Positions 54,611 through 63,419 of a stretch of 64,000 nucleotides of DNA are shown here, piece after piece. The position numbers and the translations under genes are program-made. Origin of the DNA: Ottowia thiooxydans DSM 14619 (GTDB lineage: Bacteria; Pseudomonadota; Gammaproteobacteria; Burkholderiales; Burkholderiaceae_C); assembly GCF_000422885.1 (NCBI RefSeq), contig NZ_AUGX01000008.1, forward strand, positions 372,001 to 436,000. The letters are read 5' to 3'. How positions within the stretch are numbered: position 1 is the first letter of the stretch; every line of letters begins with the position of its first letter. The notes beneath the pieces were generated by a model. It worked only from the letters and a program-made list of their open reading frames with translations. It was not told where the DNA came from and searched no databases.

Positions 54611-55590
54611 TTCTCGTGTTCCATCAGCAGGTAGGTGTTGTAGGCGTTCATACGATTGGCCGCGCCAAACAAGGGCAGATGCTCGAACGCTGTCCAGTCG
54701 ACGGCCTTATACGCTTCGTCGAACGGAGTCATGTCTTGGGCAGCCTCACCCATGACCTTGCGAAGGTATACGAGGTAATTGCGCGTCAACTCCATGTCTT
54801 GCCGAGCTTGAGTAGAAGCAGGGCCATGACCGGGAACGACCACCGCCGCGTCGAATTTGAGCAATTGACCTAACGCCGCGATCCAGTTGCGACTGTCAGC
54901 TTGCCCCACGAAGGGGATTCGACCACGAAACACCAGATCGCCCACATACAAGACCTTGGCCGCAGGCACAAAAAGCGCCAGATCTTCTGGCGTGTGAGCT
55001 GGTCCGACCGGCTGAATCAAAAATTTCGTGTCGCCCACCTGCAGTGGCCGGGATTCATCTATCCATTCAGTGGCCTCTATCAATTTCGTCTTCGCATCAA
55101 CCCACGGAGCCAATTCTTCACGTGAAGCTTCAAGACGGAGGCGAGCTGTGTCTGAGTAGAGATATTCGCGCCCGGCTTTGTGAGCGATCACGCGTGCGCC
55201 CGCCGCCTGGAATACCTGCAAGCCGTAGACGTGATCCGCGTGGTAGTGCGTGACGACCACGTGCGTGACAGGCTTGGAGGTGATTTTCTTGATCTCGCCC
55301 AGGAGACGCTCTGCCAAGGCAGGCGAGCCCAGCGCATCGACCACGACCACCCCAGCGCTGGTGACGATGAAGCCGGCATTGGAAATGAAGTTCTGATTGG
55401 CCGGCGAGCCCAGCGCAGAGACTCCTTCGACGTACCAGCAGTTGGGTGCAACTTCCTTCGGCACCATGGCGATGGCCGAAGACTCAGACGCGGCCTCCGC
55501 ATAGCGCATCCATGCGCTTCCCATGCCAGCAGTCAAAGCGGTGCACGCGCAACGTCTCAAAAGTTGACGTCGGTCAATGTCGCGGGCCAT
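54607..55590 (-). CDS. soxH: SoxH-like MBL-fold hydrolase
   Basis: This 327-residue protein is a periplasmic metallo-beta-lactamase-fold hydrolase. The signal has RRQLLRRCACTALTAGMGSA. Zinc motifs are THYHADHVYG near 115, GPAHTPEDLAL, GDLVFRGRIP and PGHGPAS. SoxH is a non-essential member of Paracoccus sox clusters with proposed thiol-ester or glutathione-type activity; quinoprotein-relay hydrolases are also similar. It starts the minus-strand operon with soxS and diverges from soxT across a 41-base promoter region. Confidence 0.85.
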   Translation of the reverse strand: MARDIDRRQLLRRCACTALTAGMGSAWMRYAEAASESSAIAMVPKEVAPNCWYVEGVSALGSPANQNFISNAGFIVTSAGVVVVDALGSPALAERLLGEIKKITSKPVTHVVVTHYHADHVYGLQVFQAAGARVIAHKAGREYLYSDTARLRLEASREELAPWVDAKTKLIEATEWIDESRPLQVGDTKFLIQPVGPAHTPEDLALFVPAAKVLYVGDLVFRGRIPFVGQADSRNWIAALGQLLKFDAAVVVPGHGPASTQARQDMELTRNYLVYLRKVMGEAAQDMTPFDEAYKAVDWTAFEHLPLFGAANRMNAYNTYLLMEHEK

Positions 55591-55631
55591 CTTGCATCCT
55601 ATATTTATAAGTCTTCACTGAATTATTCAAG
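55591..55631. promoter_or_regulatory. soxH-soxT intergenic promoter with SoxR-like motif
   Basis: TATAAGTCT at 55606-55614 is the inverse of AGACTTATA, which also occurs in the fccA promoter (GAGACTTATATG near 59385). Within only 41 bases both divergent genes must start, so one site could control both. Shared motif is seen; binding is inferred. Confidence 0.5.
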
Positions 55632-56741
55632 ATGATGCCTGATCTGGCAAGTTTGGTTGACCGATTTGGCACAGGCCTGATCCTGGCCGTCGGTGGCGCG
55701 CTCATCGGCGCACTCTTTGGCTTTCTGGCATTTCGCTCACGCTTTTGCCTTCGTGCTGCCGTTATCGAATTCTGGCACGCCAAGTTTGGTGAAAAGCTGT
55801 CTGTCTGGTTGCTCGCCTTTTCCACGGCCGTGGTGCTAGTGCAGGCCTTGGTGGCTCTGGGGTGGCTGGATGTGAGCGGCGCACGGCAACTGGCTAATCG
55901 CGGTAGTTTGTCCGGCTCGTTGATAGGAGGCCTGTTGTTCGGCGCCGGAATGATCATGACCCGCGGTTGTGCCAGCCGCTTGCTCGTGCTGTCAGCCGGT
56001 GGCAATCTGCGCGCCCTCCTTTCAGGCCTGGTGTTTGCGGTCACCGCACAGGCGGCGCTTTCGGGTGCGCTAGCTCCCCTGCGCCTCACCTTGAGCGGCT
56101 TATGGACGGTCGAAGGCGGTGCCGCAAGAGACTTGCTGGCGGTCATGGGAATAACGCCCTGGGCAGGACTGGCACTGGGTTTTCTGTGGTTGGCGGTGGC
56201 CATAGGCTTTGGGCGCCGCGTAGCTTATAAGCCGTGGATGTGGCTAGGCGCCATGGGCACAGGACTCAGCGTGGCGCTCGCCTGGTGGTTCACCTACGAG
56301 GTTTCGCAGGCCGGCTTCGACGTTGTGCAGGTCCAGGGACTGACCTTCAGCGGGCCTTCCGCAGAGTGGTTGATGCGGGTGCTTTCCCAGCCCGCGCCCC
56401 CCATAGGGTTTGACTTCGGCCTGCTTCCGGGTGTGTTTGCCGGAGCCTTTCTGGCTGCTTGGCGCGGGGGTGAGCTAAAAATTGAAGGGTTCAGCAACGG
56501 CCGCAGCATGGCCCGCTATATCTGCGGAGCCATAGCGATGGGCTTCGGTTCCATGCTGGCAGGTGGCTGTGCGGTGGGCGCAGGAATGACGGGAGGAGCC
56601 ATCTTCTCACTGACCGCGTGGCTAGCCCTGCTGGGCATGTGGGTAGGAGGTGGCTTGATGGAAAAACTGATCGGCGAGCCTGTTCACACTACGCACGCAA
56701 CTTCACAGAAAGCACCGATGGTGGTTCAGGTGGCTCCATAA
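55632..56741 (+). CDS. soxT: YeeE/YedE family sulfur transporter (SoxT-like)
   Basis: This 369-residue membrane protein has about ten helices and the YeeE/YedE cysteine motifs: RSRFCLRAAV near 36, TRGCASRLL near 115 and AGGCAVGAGMTGG near 316. YeeE homologues import thiosulfate through a cysteine relay, and SoxT proteins in sox clusters are thought to move a sulfur signal or substrate across the inner membrane. It is the only plus-strand gene in the island. The two tandem ATG codons at 55632 and 55635 both fit. Confidence 0.9.
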   Translation: MMPDLASLVDRFGTGLILAVGGALIGALFGFLAFRSRFCLRAAVIEFWHAKFGEKLSVWLLAFSTAVVLVQALVALGWLDVSGARQLANRGSLSGSLIGGLLFGAGMIMTRGCASRLLVLSAGGNLRALLSGLVFAVTAQAALSGALAPLRLTLSGLWTVEGGAARDLLAVMGITPWAGLALGFLWLAVAIGFGRRVAYKPWMWLGAMGTGLSVALAWWFTYEVSQAGFDVVQVQGLTFSGPSAEWLMRVLSQPAPPIGFDFGLLPGVFAGAFLAAWRGGELKIEGFSNGRSMARYICGAIAMGFGSMLAGGCAVGAGMTGGAIFSLTAWLALLGMWVGGGLMEKLIGEPVHTTHATSQKAPMVVQVAP

Positions 56742-56746
56742 GCCGC

Positions 56747-57394
56747 CTACTTGCCGCTCAGGTACTCCGACACCGCCGCCATCTCCAGAGCAGTCATTTT
56801 CTCGACCACGCTGTGCATCACCGCATTGTCGTTAGTACGTTCACGCTTATTGAATTGCTTCAGCTGCGCTAGTGTGTAGGCCGAGTGCTGACCCGCCAGA
56901 CGCGGCAGCGCCGCACTGCCTGCAGCGTCTTTTCCATGACAGCTGGCACATGCGGGAACCCCGCTGAGCTTATTGCCCACATCGAAGAGATATTGCCCGT
57001 GCTTCGCCAACTCTGGGTCTTTGGCCGCCTCCTGATGCGCTGGACGGCTGGCGTAAAACCGGCCCAGTGCAGCCATGTCGTCAGGCGAAAGATTAGTCAC
57101 CATGCTGGCCATAGCGCTGCTCTTACGCTTGCCGCTTTTGAAGTTGTCTAACTGCTTGGCGATGTACTCCGCATTCTGCGCAGCTAGCCGAGGAAACACC
57201 TCACTGGCCGACTCCCCATCGGGCCCATGGCAAAGAAAGCAGGACCCCCCAATGATCTGCTTGGCCCGCGCCTCGTCCGCTTGCGCGTGAGCAACACCGG
57301 TCGATGCCAAAAGCGCCAGCGTCAGCGCAGCAGAACGTGAAAGACACCCCAGCCAAGCATGGCGATGGCCCCAAAAAGAACGCTTCTGCCCCAT
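56747..57394 (-). CDS. Cytochrome c4-type dihaem protein
   Basis: This 215-residue periplasmic cytochrome has a signal ending GVAHAQ and two class I haem domains: CFLCHGPDGES near 51 and CASCHGKDAAG near 149. This two-domain layout is that of cytochrome c4, which passes electrons to cbb3 or aa3 oxidases. In the sulfur island it probably accepts electrons from SoxAX, SoxCD or the flavocytochrome. It converges with soxT, leaving five bases between stops. The dihaem SoxE of Paracoccus is a possible functional counterpart. Confidence 0.88.
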   Translation of the reverse strand: MGQKRSFWGHRHAWLGCLSRSAALTLALLASTGVAHAQADEARAKQIIGGSCFLCHGPDGESASEVFPRLAAQNAEYIAKQLDNFKSGKRKSSAMASMVTNLSPDDMAALGRFYASRPAHQEAAKDPELAKHGQYLFDVGNKLSGVPACASCHGKDAAGSAALPRLAGQHSAYTLAQLKQFNKRERTNDNAVMHSVVEKMTALEMAAVSEYLSGK

Positions 57395-57422
57395 TTCAAA
57401 CCTCCGTAATGCAAGCCATCTT

Positions 57423-57650
57423 AAAAGGCCGCGGAGCAGACCATCCGCAAACTACCGCAGAGCGGGCTCGGCCAGCCCGCTGGCAGTGTCCAGAGGCGTG
57501 GGGGCGCAGCGCGCCCGCATGCAAAAGCCTCACCACCCGACTACGGCAGTGAACCCGAAGAGGAAGCCCCCGCGTCAATTCAAAAGGCCGCGGAGCAGGC
57601 CATCCGCGAACTACCGCGGAGCGGGCTTTGCCCGGCCGCTGGTGGTGTCC
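57423..57650. repeat. Two 69-bp direct repeats in the cytochrome c4 - soxF spacer
   Basis: Copies at 57423-57491 and 57582-57650 begin AAAAGGCCGCGGAGCAG and share most positions, 159 bases apart. The second is followed by a hairpin CCCCCTGGGGGG and GGCGCGACAGCGCC. The minus frame through them (57396-57695) encodes a doubled arginine-rich peptide with no domain and is treated as a repeat artefact. The spacer 57395-57691 otherwise holds nothing. Confidence 0.75.
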
Positions 57651-57691
57651 CCCTGGGGGGAAGGCGCGACAGCGCCTCAGGGGGGAGCCTA

Positions 57692-58978
57692 TCAAGCAAG
57701 GCTGTCAGCCCAGATGTTGCGTGCCCAGGCCATAGCGTAGCGCCCTTCCAGCTCACTGGCGGCTACGGAAACGCCTCCAGAGTTTGGCACCGGAACCATG
57801 GTCTTCTGGGCTTCTTCGTATCTATGCACGCTGGCCACGTGCACGACATCGGTATCGCTCACAAAACTGTAGCAAGTGTTGTTGTAGATCGGCAGCGCAT
57901 TGGGTGCGCGCCCTGACAGCAGCGCGACGATGGCCGCCGCGGCGACTTTACCGTGCTGGTTGGCCATGTGACCAGATTTGGGCATACCGGGCGCGACCTG
58001 CAGCGAATCTCCCAGGATATGGATATTCTTGGCCGCCTTGGATTCCATGGTGAGCCAATCAACCTCGCACCAACGCTTGTTGGCGGTCGTCAAACCCGCG
58101 TTGTGGGCAATATCGCCTGCGCGCATGGGAGGTACAACGTTCAGGACCTGCGCCTTGACGTCATCGTTGAATTCGAACTTGAGCGTACCAGTGGCCGCAT
58201 CGACATCAGTGGCCACGTGCTTGGGACGGTATTCGATGATGCCTTTATAGCGCTCTGCCCAAGCCTTCTTGAACAGAGGCCCTTTAGAGGTGACATCGTC
58301 ATTGGCATCAAGAATCAAGACCTTGGATTTTGGCTTTGCCTTGCTGAAGTAGTGTGCCACCTGGCACGCACGTTCGTAGGGGCCGGGTGGGCAGCGATAC
58401 GGGGCCAGCGGAATGCTCAGCGCATACACACCGCCATCAGGCATGGCTTCGAGCTGACGGCGCAACGCCACTGTCTGAGCTCCCGCCTTCCAGGCATGCA
58501 GCACACGCTCTTGCGCGCCGGGCTTGCTCATACCGGGCAATTGATCCCACATGAAATCAACCCCTGGCGAAAGCACGAGCCGGTCATAGCTCAACGTACT
58601 GCCATCGGCCAGACGTACCTGGCGCTTGTCGGCATCAATGCCTGCGGCGCGGCTGCGCACCAGCTTCACGCCATGGCGGCGGGCCAGATTGTCGTAAGGC
58701 ACAGTCACATCGGCGATCTGCTTGCTACCGCCCAGAACCAGATTGGAAATGGGGCAGGAAACAAAAGCTTCAGCGGGTTCCACCAAGGTAACTTCTATGC
58801 GGCCTTCTGACCACATCCGCAAGTACTTGGCTACGGTGGCGCCACCGTAGCCACCGCCGACCACAACGACTTTTCCACCGCTGCCACCGCCCACGGAAGC
58901 GCAACCGGATACCGCAACGGCCGCAGAAGCCGATGCCGACGCCACCGACGTGGCTCGAATGAATTGACGACGATCCAT
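57692..58978 (-). CDS. soxF: Flavocytochrome c sulfide dehydrogenase flavoprotein SoxF/FccB
   Basis: This 428-residue FAD enzyme oxidises sulfide to polysulfide in the periplasm. A Tat signal opens it (DRRQFIRATSVASAS). The FAD loop is VVVVGGGYGGATVAKYL near 36, a redox cysteine lies in FVSCPISNLV, and the second is probably in YRCPPGPYERAC. GDSLQVAPGMPKSGHMAN near the end is typical of the FccB fold. The haem subunit gene begins the operon 12 bases upstream. Both cysteines of the active disulfide appear present. Confidence 0.93.
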   Translation of the reverse strand: MDRRQFIRATSVASASASAAVAVSGCASVGGGSGGKVVVVGGGYGGATVAKYLRMWSEGRIEVTLVEPAEAFVSCPISNLVLGGSKQIADVTVPYDNLARRHGVKLVRSRAAGIDADKRQVRLADGSTLSYDRLVLSPGVDFMWDQLPGMSKPGAQERVLHAWKAGAQTVALRRQLEAMPDGGVYALSIPLAPYRCPPGPYERACQVAHYFSKAKPKSKVLILDANDDVTSKGPLFKKAWAERYKGIIEYRPKHVATDVDAATGTLKFEFNDDVKAQVLNVVPPMRAGDIAHNAGLTTANKRWCEVDWLTMESKAAKNIHILGDSLQVAPGMPKSGHMANQHGKVAAAAIVALLSGRAPNALPIYNNTCYSFVSDTDVVHVASVHRYEEAQKTMVPVPNSGGVSVAASELEGRYAMAWARNIWADSLA

Positions 58979-58990
58979 GAGACTTCCCCT

Positions 58991-59299
58991 TTATTTTTTC
59001 TGAGCCGCGAACCAGGCTGCAATCGCTGCAAGCTGCTCGTCAGAGTAGCCTTTGCTGAGCTGATGCATGATGGTGGCGGGCTTGGCGCCACTCTTGAAAT
59101 CCAGCAGCTTTTTGAGCATCTCGTCCTTGTTGGCGCCGGCCAAGGGTTCATTGCCAGGTTGTGCCTGGCCATTGGTGCCATGGCAGCTGGCACACGCTGC
59201 CGCCCAACTACGTACTTGGAGGGGATCGGTTTGGGCGTTGGCAATGGAGCCGGCCAGCAATAGCGCGGCTGCGGCCAAACGGGCGAGTGAAGCAGACAT
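58991..59299 (-). CDS. soxE: Flavocytochrome c haem subunit SoxE/FccA (monohaem)
   Basis: This 102-residue cytochrome is the electron acceptor of the flavocytochrome. A signal peptide (LLLAGSIANAQ) precedes one haem site, CASCHGTNGQ near 38, and the fold ends with LAAIAAWFAAQKK. It has a single haem domain, unlike dihaem FccA of Allochromatium. I start at 59299 (MSASLARLAA); the frame extends 72 bases further upstream into the promoter and is not supported. Two operator-like sites lie upstream. Confidence 0.9.
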   Translation of the reverse strand: MSASLARLAAAALLLAGSIANAQTDPLQVRSWAAACASCHGTNGQAQPGNEPLAGANKDEMLKKLLDFKSGAKPATIMHQLSKGYSDEQLAAIAAWFAAQKK

Positions 59300-59352
59300 G
59301 GGGACGTACCTCCGGTCGTGGTTAGCGGGGCGCTCTGTACAAAAACCAAGCG

Positions 59353-59401
59353 CATTCTTATATGTAAACAAGTCTGATGATAGCGAGACTTATATGCGCT
59401 T
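59353..59401 (-). promoter_or_regulatory. soxE/soxF promoter with paired SoxR-like motifs
   Basis: CTTATATG occurs twice in the same orientation (59357-59364 and 59389-59396), and GCGCAT and ATGCGC bracket the pair. The second copy lies in GAGACTTATATG, matching the soxH-soxT motif. The site sits 55-100 bases before the fccA start, between that gene and soxR. Confidence 0.6.
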
Positions 59402-59507
59402 AAATAGGAAATTTCCCTGATTTCCGCATAAGCGACTTTTGAGCGAAGAGTGCTGACCGCTCAGGGCCGAATAAAGGGTATTGGCCCCAGGAGGATTTCC
59501 AGGAACT

Positions 59508-59807
59508 TCAGTGGGACGCCACGCTCTCAGCGACTTCGGCGCAAATGGCCCTGCACAACGAAACCACGCGTTCGTTGTCGATCCTGTAATAGATCAGCAC
59601 CCCCTCGCGCCGCTTTCCAAGCACACCAGCCTTGTAGAGACTATTGAGGTGCTGGCTCATGTTGGGCTGGGTCGTGGGAATGAGGCTAAGAAGCTCGCCC
59701 ACATTTTTTTCGCCATAACAGAGCGCATTGACGATTTTCAGACGCATTGGCGCAGACATGACCCGAAACAAGGCCGCTGCAGCACGCAACTCGGCGTCTG
59801 ATTTCAT
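59508..59807 (-). CDS. soxR: ArsR-family sulfur-responsive repressor SoxR
   Basis: This 99-residue winged-helix protein is the likely regulator of the island. ArsR helices run from FRVMSAPMRLKIVNALCYGE to the recognition helix TTQPNMSQHLNSLYKAG, and the wing is RREGVLIYYRI. Cysteines in NALCYGE (about 30) and in SLCRAICAE (about 84 and 88) are placed like the redox pair of SqrR and BigR, which form a tetrasulfide bridge with sulfane sulfur and release DNA. Autoregulation and control of soxEF, soxC and soxH/T are inferred. Confidence 0.9.
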   Translation of the reverse strand: MKSDAELRAAAALFRVMSAPMRLKIVNALCYGEKNVGELLSLIPTTQPNMSQHLNSLYKAGVLGKRREGVLIYYRIDNERVVSLCRAICAEVAESVASH

Positions 59808-60065
59808 TTGAGTTTAGAAGCGAAAGCTCGGCACGTCTCAGGAAGGACTGATCGTGAGCATAGGGTCACCTTCTGACAAGAAAAGCTCATCGAAGCACCT
59901 TGAGTGAGTGGTTATTTGGCCGCTTGGAACCTACTACTAATGCGGTCAATGGGACTTTTAGATTCGATATTGGATGGCACATCGCTTTAGCCACCCTTGC
60001 GCAGGATCAAGAATATCTGAAGCGTCCCCGGCACACCAGCCCTTTAAACAGGCACCTGGTGTCTT

Positions 60066-61673
60066 TTAGGATTTTTTTCGAAGCGTCCTGCTGAGAAAAA
60101 TGACTGGCAGCAGACCCACGGCCACCAGCGCCAGCGAAGGCAAGGCGGCTTCTCCCAGGCGCTCATCACGTGCCAGCTGATAAGCCACGACGGCCAGCGT
60201 GTCGGAGTTAAATGGGCGCAGCACAATCGTTGCAGGCAGCTCCTTCATCACATCAACAAACACCAGCAAGGCGGCTGCAAGACCTGCGCGGCGTAGCAGC
60301 GGCCAATGGACGCCCGTCAGCATGCGCAGCGGCCCGGCGCCCAGCATGCGTGCCGATTCATCCAGGCTCATAGGAAGGCGTGCGTAGCCACTTTGCACCG
60401 ATTGCAATGCCACCGACGAAAAGCGCACCAAATAGGCCCACAGCAGACCCAGTACGGTGGCGGTCACAAAATAACCCACACGCGCTTCGGGCCATGTCGC
60501 CTGCAACCAGCCTACCGGCAGCAGCAGGCCCACCACGATCACCGCGCCCGGCACGGCGTAGCCAAGCGAGGCGATTTGCACCGCGGCGCGCGTCAGTATG
60601 CCCGGGGCACGGCGGACACTGGCGGCCAGCAGCAGCGCCACCGCCACCGCCAGCACGGCCGTGATGCCTCCCAAGCGAATGCTGTTCCAGGTCCAAACCA
60701 GAAATCGATCCCAGGGAAGTACTGACCAATCAGCGGCCAGAGGCCTGAGCATGAAGGCGACGGGCAACAAGAACCCCATCAGCACCGGCAAGGTACAAAG
60801 CACCCATGCCAACGCCAGGCGTGAGCCCGTGAGCAAGATCGGCCGCGCCTCATTGGAGGAAGCGCGCGAGGTCGCGCTACCGGCAAATCGCATCCGTTTC
60901 TGCGCTCGCTGCTCTATCCACAACACGACCACCACGAACGCGAGCAGGCCTGTGGCGAGCTGCGCTGCGGCAATGCGGTTGTCCATGGAAAGCCAAGCTT
61001 TGTAGATACCGGCGGTAAAGGTTTGCACGCCGAAGTAGCTGACCACCCCGAAATCCGCCAGGACCTCCATCAAGGCCAAGGCAGTGCCAGCGGCAATAGC
61101 CGGGCGTGCCAGGGGTAGCGCCACTTCGCGCAAGCGACGCGGAAGAGAGGCTCCCAGGAGCCGCGCCGCCTCCATCAATTGCGGCGCGCGCTCGGTCAGC
61201 GCGGTTCGGGCAAGCAGATAGACATAGGGATAGAGCGAAAACGAAAACACCCAGGCGGCGCCCCAAAGGCTTCGCACCTCGGGAAACACCCGGCCTTCGA
61301 GCCCGAACGTGGCGCGCAACCAAGTCTGGAAGGGACCCGCGAACTGCAGGAAATCGGTATACGCATAGGCCGTGACGTAAGCCGGCATGGCCAGGGGCAG
61401 CAGCATCAACCATTCAAAACTGCGGCGCCCGGAAAAATCGAACACGGTCACAAGCACTGCCGCCGGTACGCCCACTGCCACCGCGCCAACCCCCACCATC
61501 AATAACAAGCCCAGTGTGGAGAGCACGTATTCCGGCAACACCGTGGCCGCCATCTCACGCAGAATCCCCAGACTCGTTTCATTCCAGTTCGCCCAGGATG
61601 CCACCACGGCCAGCACAGGGAGCACCAGCAGCAAAGTGATGAGTAACAACAGGAGAAATTTGATCGCGCGCAC
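60066..61673 (-). CDS. Iron ABC transporter permease (FbpB-like)
   Basis: This 535-residue protein has two fused permease halves with about 12 membrane segments. Each half carries the EAA loop that contacts the ATPase: LMEAARLLGASLPRRLREVA and LDESARMLGAGPLRMLTGVH. The double-length layout is that of FbpB and ThiP-type importers of ferric iron or thiamine. The ATPase gene is divergent and its start is 143 bases away. No periplasmic binding protein is in view, so iron is the best guess by family only. Confidence 0.9.
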   Translation of the reverse strand: MRAIKFLLLLLITLLLVLPVLAVVASWANWNETSLGILREMAATVLPEYVLSTLGLLLMVGVGAVAVGVPAAVLVTVFDFSGRRSFEWLMLLPLAMPAYVTAYAYTDFLQFAGPFQTWLRATFGLEGRVFPEVRSLWGAAWVFSFSLYPYVYLLARTALTERAPQLMEAARLLGASLPRRLREVALPLARPAIAAGTALALMEVLADFGVVSYFGVQTFTAGIYKAWLSMDNRIAAAQLATGLLAFVVVVLWIEQRAQKRMRFAGSATSRASSNEARPILLTGSRLALAWVLCTLPVLMGFLLPVAFMLRPLAADWSVLPWDRFLVWTWNSIRLGGITAVLAVAVALLLAASVRRAPGILTRAAVQIASLGYAVPGAVIVVGLLLPVGWLQATWPEARVGYFVTATVLGLLWAYLVRFSSVALQSVQSGYARLPMSLDESARMLGAGPLRMLTGVHWPLLRRAGLAAALLVFVDVMKELPATIVLRPFNSDTLAVVAYQLARDERLGEAALPSLALVAVGLLPVIFLSRTLRKKS

Positions 61674-61816
61674 GGAAAAGGGCTTGGAAACGGCAGCTAA
61701 CCGCTTGCGCGGAGAGAAAATGGCACTACATACCGTCAGAACGTATTTACGATCCAGGAACGTGTTCCGAGGATAACGGCAAGCACCCCGGAAATTGTAC
61801 GCATCTACAATCCGCC

Positions 61817-62896
61817 ATGTTTCTAGAGGTTGAACAACTTGAAGCGCGCTACCCTGGCCGGGAGCGCCCGGCTGTACAAAGGGCTTCGCTCGGACTGGCT
61901 GCCGGCGATATTGGCGTTTTGATCGGCCCCTCGGGGTGCGGCAAAACCACCCTGTTGCGCGCTGTAGCTGGGCTGGAGCGCGCCAGCGGCGGCAAGATCC
62001 TTATCGGCGATGAAATCGTCAGTGGTGAGGGTGTGCACATGCCGCCCGAGCAGCGCCGCATCGGCATGGTGTTTCAAGATTACGCCCTCTTTCCCCATCT
62101 GGATGTGGAACGCAATGTGGCCTTCGGGTTGAAGCACTTGTCAGCGGCCGCACGCAGAGCCCGTGTCACGGAAGTTCTGGCGCTGGTCGATCTGGCGGGC
62201 AGTGAAGGCCGCTTCCCACATGAGTTGTCAGGGGGTCAGCAACAACGCGTTGCACTGGCTCGCGCCATGGCGCCCAGTCCACGGCTGCTGCTCCTGGATG
62301 AGCCCTTCTCCAATCTGGACGTAGACCTGCGCGAACGCCTCGCGCAAGAATTGCGCGGTATCTTGAAGGCCGCACGCGCCACCGCGCTGTTTGTCACCCA
62401 TGACCAGTTGGAGGCGTTCGCCATTGGTGATCAGATCGGTGTCATGCATGAGGGGCGGCTGCACCAGTGGGATGACGCCTATTCGCTCTACCACCGCCCA
62501 GCCACACGCTTCGTAGCCGATTTCATAGGCCATGGCGTGTTTGTGCCCGCGCGTATTCGTCAGATGAATGGCAGCGCCCTGGTTGAAACGCCCCTTGGTG
62601 AGCTGAAAAACCTGACGGATTGCCCGGTGCCTGATGCCTACCCCGACGGCCGCTGCGACATCCTTTTGCGAGCAGATGACATCGTGCACGACGACCTCTC
62701 CCCTGTGAAAGCCGTCATTATTCGCAAGGCATTTCGTGGCTCGGAGTTTCTCTACACCCTGCGCTTGGTCAGCGGTGAAGTGGTGATGGCCCACGTACCC
62801 AGCCACCACGACCACCAAATGGGCGAGTGGATTGGAATCCGGCCTGAGGTTGACCATGTGGTGACATTCGCGCCGGAAAACGGCGCGCCGGCTTGA
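61817..62896 (+). CDS. Iron ABC transporter ATP-binding protein (FbpC-like)
   Basis: This 359-residue ATPase has Walker A GPSGCGKTTLLRAVAG near 38, the Q-loop in MVFQDYALFPH, the signature LSGGQQQRVALARAM, Walker B LLLLDEPFSNLD and the H-loop FVTHDQ. A C-terminal TOBE-like domain of about 120 residues follows, as in FbpC and other iron or sulfate-type importers. It is transcribed away from the permease gene from a shared region. It would power the same transporter. The repeat-dense spacer follows its stop. Confidence 0.93.
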   Translation: MFLEVEQLEARYPGRERPAVQRASLGLAAGDIGVLIGPSGCGKTTLLRAVAGLERASGGKILIGDEIVSGEGVHMPPEQRRIGMVFQDYALFPHLDVERNVAFGLKHLSAAARRARVTEVLALVDLAGSEGRFPHELSGGQQQRVALARAMAPSPRLLLLDEPFSNLDVDLRERLAQELRGILKAARATALFVTHDQLEAFAIGDQIGVMHEGRLHQWDDAYSLYHRPATRFVADFIGHGVFVPARIRQMNGSALVETPLGELKNLTDCPVPDAYPDGRCDILLRADDIVHDDLSPVKAVIIRKAFRGSEFLYTLRLVSGEVVMAHVPSHHDHQMGEWIGIRPEVDHVVTFAPENGAPA

Positions 62897-62937
62897 GTTC
62901 TGGCTTTAGTGCCAGGCCTTTCAGCGTCTCCGCTTTT

Positions 62938-63385
62938 CTTTCCCCCAATAGGGGAAAGACCAATAACCCGAAGGCCGAGCGCAGCAATGGCCCGAATGGG
63001 TATCCCACCCCTCTGGCCGCGCTGAGAAGCGCAGGGCGAGGGGCGTGCAAGAGCACTGAAAGATGCTCTTGCTTCGTGAACTGACTTGCGGCAGCTGTTT
63101 GACCGAAGAGAGCGAAGCGAACGAAGGGAGTTCTGCCGCACCGCCCCTCGAACGAGCATCGCAAGTTGCCCGGAGCGAAGCGCAGGGACGCGTCCGGTGG
63201 GGCCGCCTTTCTTTGGCCTACATTTCTTTGGCGGAGCAAAGAAACGTAGGTGCACTGCCGGGGGCAATCCCGGCCTCCGACCTTGAGGAAAAAGCAGAAG
63301 GCAATTAGCAACGTAGCGCTTAATCAACCGCCGCTTGCCCTCACGCCGCAGCCGGCCGCCCCAACCCTCTCCCAGGGGGAGAGGG
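62938..63385. repeat. Cluster of intergenic repeats and hairpins
   Basis: The 523-base spacer holds several separate palindromes and no gene: CTTTCCCC/GGGGAAAG (62938-62958), a copy of the 9853 motif (62971-63005), GCAAGAGCA/TGCTCTTGC (63047-63072), CCTACATTTCTTTG against CAAAGAAACGTAGG with one mismatch (63217-63250), GCCGGG/CCCGGC (63258-63275) and CCCTCTCCC/GGGAGAGGG (63365-63385). They are typical dispersed repeats of this bacterial group. Frames through them are low-complexity shadows. Confidence 0.8.
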
Positions 63386-63419
63386 AGAAAGAGTAGGAGA
63401 GGGAGTAAAACGGCACTCG

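Noticed and set aside
57396-57695. 99-residue minus-strand frame in the cytochrome c4 - soxF spacer
   Set aside because: It is the translation of two copies of an intergenic repeat, with a doubled arginine-rich peptide and no domain.
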